DNA of 64,000 nt from Megalobrama amblycephala (Eukaryota; Chordata; Actinopteri; Cypriniformes; Xenocyprididae). The stretch spans positions 49,579,691 to 49,643,690 of the forward strand of contig NC_063045.1 of assembly GCF_018812025.1 (NCBI RefSeq), read 5' to 3'. Below are positions 61,717-64,000 of this stretch, piece after piece. The translations under genes were made by a program, and so were the position numbers. The number at the start of each line of letters is the position of its first letter. The stretch's first letter is position 1. The notes under the pieces are model-generated. The model was not told where the DNA came from. It did not search any database and saw only the letters and a program-made list of their open reading frames with translations.

Positions 61717-63701
61717 TGTAGTGATTTTTACTTTGTCCATCAAAGGACACAAAGTAAAATAGGGATTGGTACTCAAGTCACCGCTGACGTTGTGATTTTT
61801 GGATCATACGTCTCTTGAGGTGTGGTTATGAGTACATCAGATGACCACTTTCCCCTTTTTCCCTAGTTCAGGGCACCAGTCAAGGTCTGTTACCTTGGCA
61901 GTATGAGAACACTCCCAACAGGGGCTTTTATTCATTTAGAATTAATGTAAAGTGGTCAGCTGATTTATCTGAAAGATTGGTGATATTGCTAACTTGTAGA
62001 ACCTTTTCTGTATTATCAGCACAAGGAAGACACAAGTGTAATAAAATAAATTTTATTAACAAAAAGATAAACAAGAATAACTAACACAACTACTAAATGA
62101 ATACCATGAATGATAAAGGAATAAAGTGCATAAGATACATAGAATACAAGTGGTTAAGTTGGGTGTGGCTATGGAAGAGTTACGCTATCTTATGGAAAGA
62201 TAAACTGTTTCTCTGAAAATAATAAGGTGGAGAACCTTATTATGCACCAAACAAATAAACGAACGATTATTTGTTATTAACTAAAATCAGCTATATTACA
62301 TCTAATGGAAGTTAGGAAATTATATACTGATAATATACAACAATGCCAAGGTCTCTGGAAAGAGGTTTGGTTAAGTGATATTTACGTTCCACTTGGTCGA
62401 GTCCGATGATGGTGACGTCTTCCACTGTTTGTGCTGGGTGACAGTGCAGTGGGGAGAGGAGCCAGAATCTGTTTCAACAGTCTTGAACACGAAGCTCTGT
62501 GGGATGCTGATCTCCTGGAGCACCAAAGGGTCCTAAAATCTGGAACACGCAGATGAGGCCCTGGTGTAGGTGCAGAAGGTCCTTAACAATCTGGAACACG
62601 CAGACGAAGGTACCTTGAAGTGAAGGTTTGCTCTCCTGAGCTTAACCTTGTTGCGGATGTCGTCACTGTTTCGCTGGATGGAAACTTTGAACGTAGTGTT
62701 GGTTAACGTCTCTTTCCTCAAAAGCTGGAGGCTTAGAACATGGTCGTCTCTGTTGTTGTCTCTTCTGGATGGACCAGAGGCTCAGAACGGTATATCTGTT
62801 AATGTCTCACTCCTTACAGAGTTAAGACCCAGAACCGTGTATCTGTTGTGTCTCAGCTTCGCAAGCCGGGACTCAGAACAATATCTGTTATGTCTCACCC
62901 GATGGGAGACTCAGAACAAGGAGTGTCTGTTGAAAGGGTACCTTTATCCCTTTCCGATGAGGAGGAGATTGCATTTTGGCGCTTCTCCATTCGAGTGCTG
63001 TGATTGGCTGCTGGCATCAGAGGGGACACACAGAGTGTGGCCCACCCTTCTTTCTCCTGTGGAACTCATTTGCATAAAGCACAAAGTTGGAAGTCTTTAC
63101 AGTGTCTTTAAAGTTTACCAATGCATTTCTCATTTTCCAAACCACCACCAGAATACCTTTGGCAATATTCTAAACAAATAGAGACTAAACATGATGGAAA
63201 AAGATTGAACTGTCATTCAATTGTACATTAACAGCTGAATTTGTATCAGATGTTGCACTACAAATAGCTGTCACTGAGAATACTTATTTCTGTGAATAAG
63301 TATGAAATGGATGTGTAGTTTGCATCAGTTCTAAGGTTTTCAAACATAGTTTTGAATGGATTTGGATGGATCTTTGTGATCTCTCTTTGTTTCACCCATT
63401 GCTGCTAAGGTCCCGAGGAATTTTTATGGCAGTCTCCTTAGGAAGTAGTGACTAGATGGGTGAAGGGCAGTAACTGCCTGTGGACCAATGAGAAGCCTTG
63501 TCCTTCTCAGGCTTGGTACAAGAGGTCTTCTTCTTTCCCTCTAAGAGAGGTCTGGATGTTGTCCTTACATCTTTATCTGATGGCGTTGGACAGTTTGTTT
63601 GTGTTAGGCCACCAAGATCCAATCAAAATGTAGCAAACCTTTGTCCACTGTTACGGAGAAAGAGGGGCCCGGCCGTAAACTGGGCCCTGGAATTCACTAC
63701 A
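61717..63701 (-). mobile_element. Solo LTR, about 2.0 kb, copy 2, inserted in the gypsy pol
   Basis: The termini TGTAGTG and CACTACA are flanked by an identical 4-bp duplication GTTG (61713-61716 and 63702-63705). It is the inverted counterpart of 4319-6394, with small differences throughout, and has fewer internal 45-bp repeats. It interrupts the gypsy integrase coding region, so it arrived after that element. No internal genes remain, consistent with LTR-LTR recombination. Confidence 0.88.
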
Positions 63702-64000
63702 GTTGTTTGAGCAACGAGAGGGTCTCATTGGCCCCCGGGTGGCCAGTGCCAAGTGAAGAGTGGGTATTGTGCAGGAGTGGAGTGCGACGTGCCCGTGTGA
63801 CGTATTGCAAGCCTTGGGGGCAACCCGGCGGAGTGCGTGTGGAGGCATTGGAGGAGGGAATGGTTTCTTCGGACCACTGGATAGGGTTCACAAAAATGGA
63901 CTCCGGCAGGATTGTTTCAGGATCTTCAGGCTTTTCCTCAGGGGAATAGAGGCGAGACAGGGCATCAGCTTTAGTATTCTTTGAACCAGGGCGATAAGAG
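63702..64000 (-). pseudogene. Ty3/gypsy pol: RNase H end and integrase zinc-finger region, runs off the window
   Basis: On the minus strand it reads RPGSKNTKADALSRLYSPEE, the end of the RNase H domain, then a linker (ILPESIFVNPIQWSEET) and the start of the integrase His/Cys region (LLHNTHSSLGTGHPGANETL). It continues the element at 60436-61716, from which it is separated by the solo LTR. The reverse transcriptase and gag would lie to the right of the window. Confidence 0.82.

Overview
This is vertebrate, almost certainly teleost and most likely cyprinid, genomic DNA. Evidence: genes split by GT-AG introns, a TRPM-type ion-channel exon, multi-exon immunoglobulin-superfamily (IgSF) receptors, many nested DNA transposons of the kinds common in carp-like fish (hAT, Tc1, piggyBac-like, GGTAACACTTTA and TTTAAAGG miniature elements), a Ty3/gypsy chromointegrase element and L2/CR1-type LINE pieces. 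There is no bacterial-style gene organisation. A block of exactly 1000 Ns (13939-14938) is a scaffold gap of conventional size.

Layout. 1-6872: a hAT element whose transposase (minus strand) looks intact once two introns are removed, with a 2.1-kb solo LTR sitting antisense in its first intron. 6873-10700: remnants of hAT elements, a small palindromic element and a diverged copy of the same LTR. 10764-11399: two exons of a TRPM4/5-like channel (minus) with no visible partner exons. 11400-13938: a Tc1-like miniature element, another solo LTR and a 5'-truncated LINE that runs into the gap. 14939-19200: a decayed duplicate of the 3' part of an IgSF receptor gene. 20819-20991: an orphan terminal exon. 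24019-25349: a complete, divergent two-Ig-domain gene. 25397-30781: a THAP-domain transposon relic and a 4.1-kb element containing two others. 33207-57833: the main feature, a tandem array of paralogous IgSF receptor genes, all on the minus strand and here called B, C, D, E and F, plus a fragment near 37.2 kb. 38239-46155 and 48-51 kb: transposons between the array genes. 58149-59930: a piggyBac-like element. 59976-64000: the 3' part of a Ty3/gypsy element (minus strand), split by a second copy of the solo LTR.

The IgSF genes share one plan: a 64-nt signal-peptide exon, a V-like exon (306-321 nt), a C-like exon (273-294 nt), a transmembrane exon (96-114 nt in B, D, E and F) and a tail exon, joined mainly in phase 1. 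By hand splicing B (296 aa), C (245 aa), D (270 aa) and E (263 aa) are open from start to stop; F lacks a signal exon. The ectodomains are similar but the C-terminal ends differ: B has a 44-residue tail with two Tyr-Glu-Asn motifs, D and E have 12-residue tails, and C, F and the 24-kb gene stop inside or right at the end of the membrane segment. Exon similarities are mosaic between copies, suggesting gene conversion or unequal crossing-over. A short upstream block with an ETS-type core is conserved in B-E. The ligand and pathway of this family cannot be read from the sequence.
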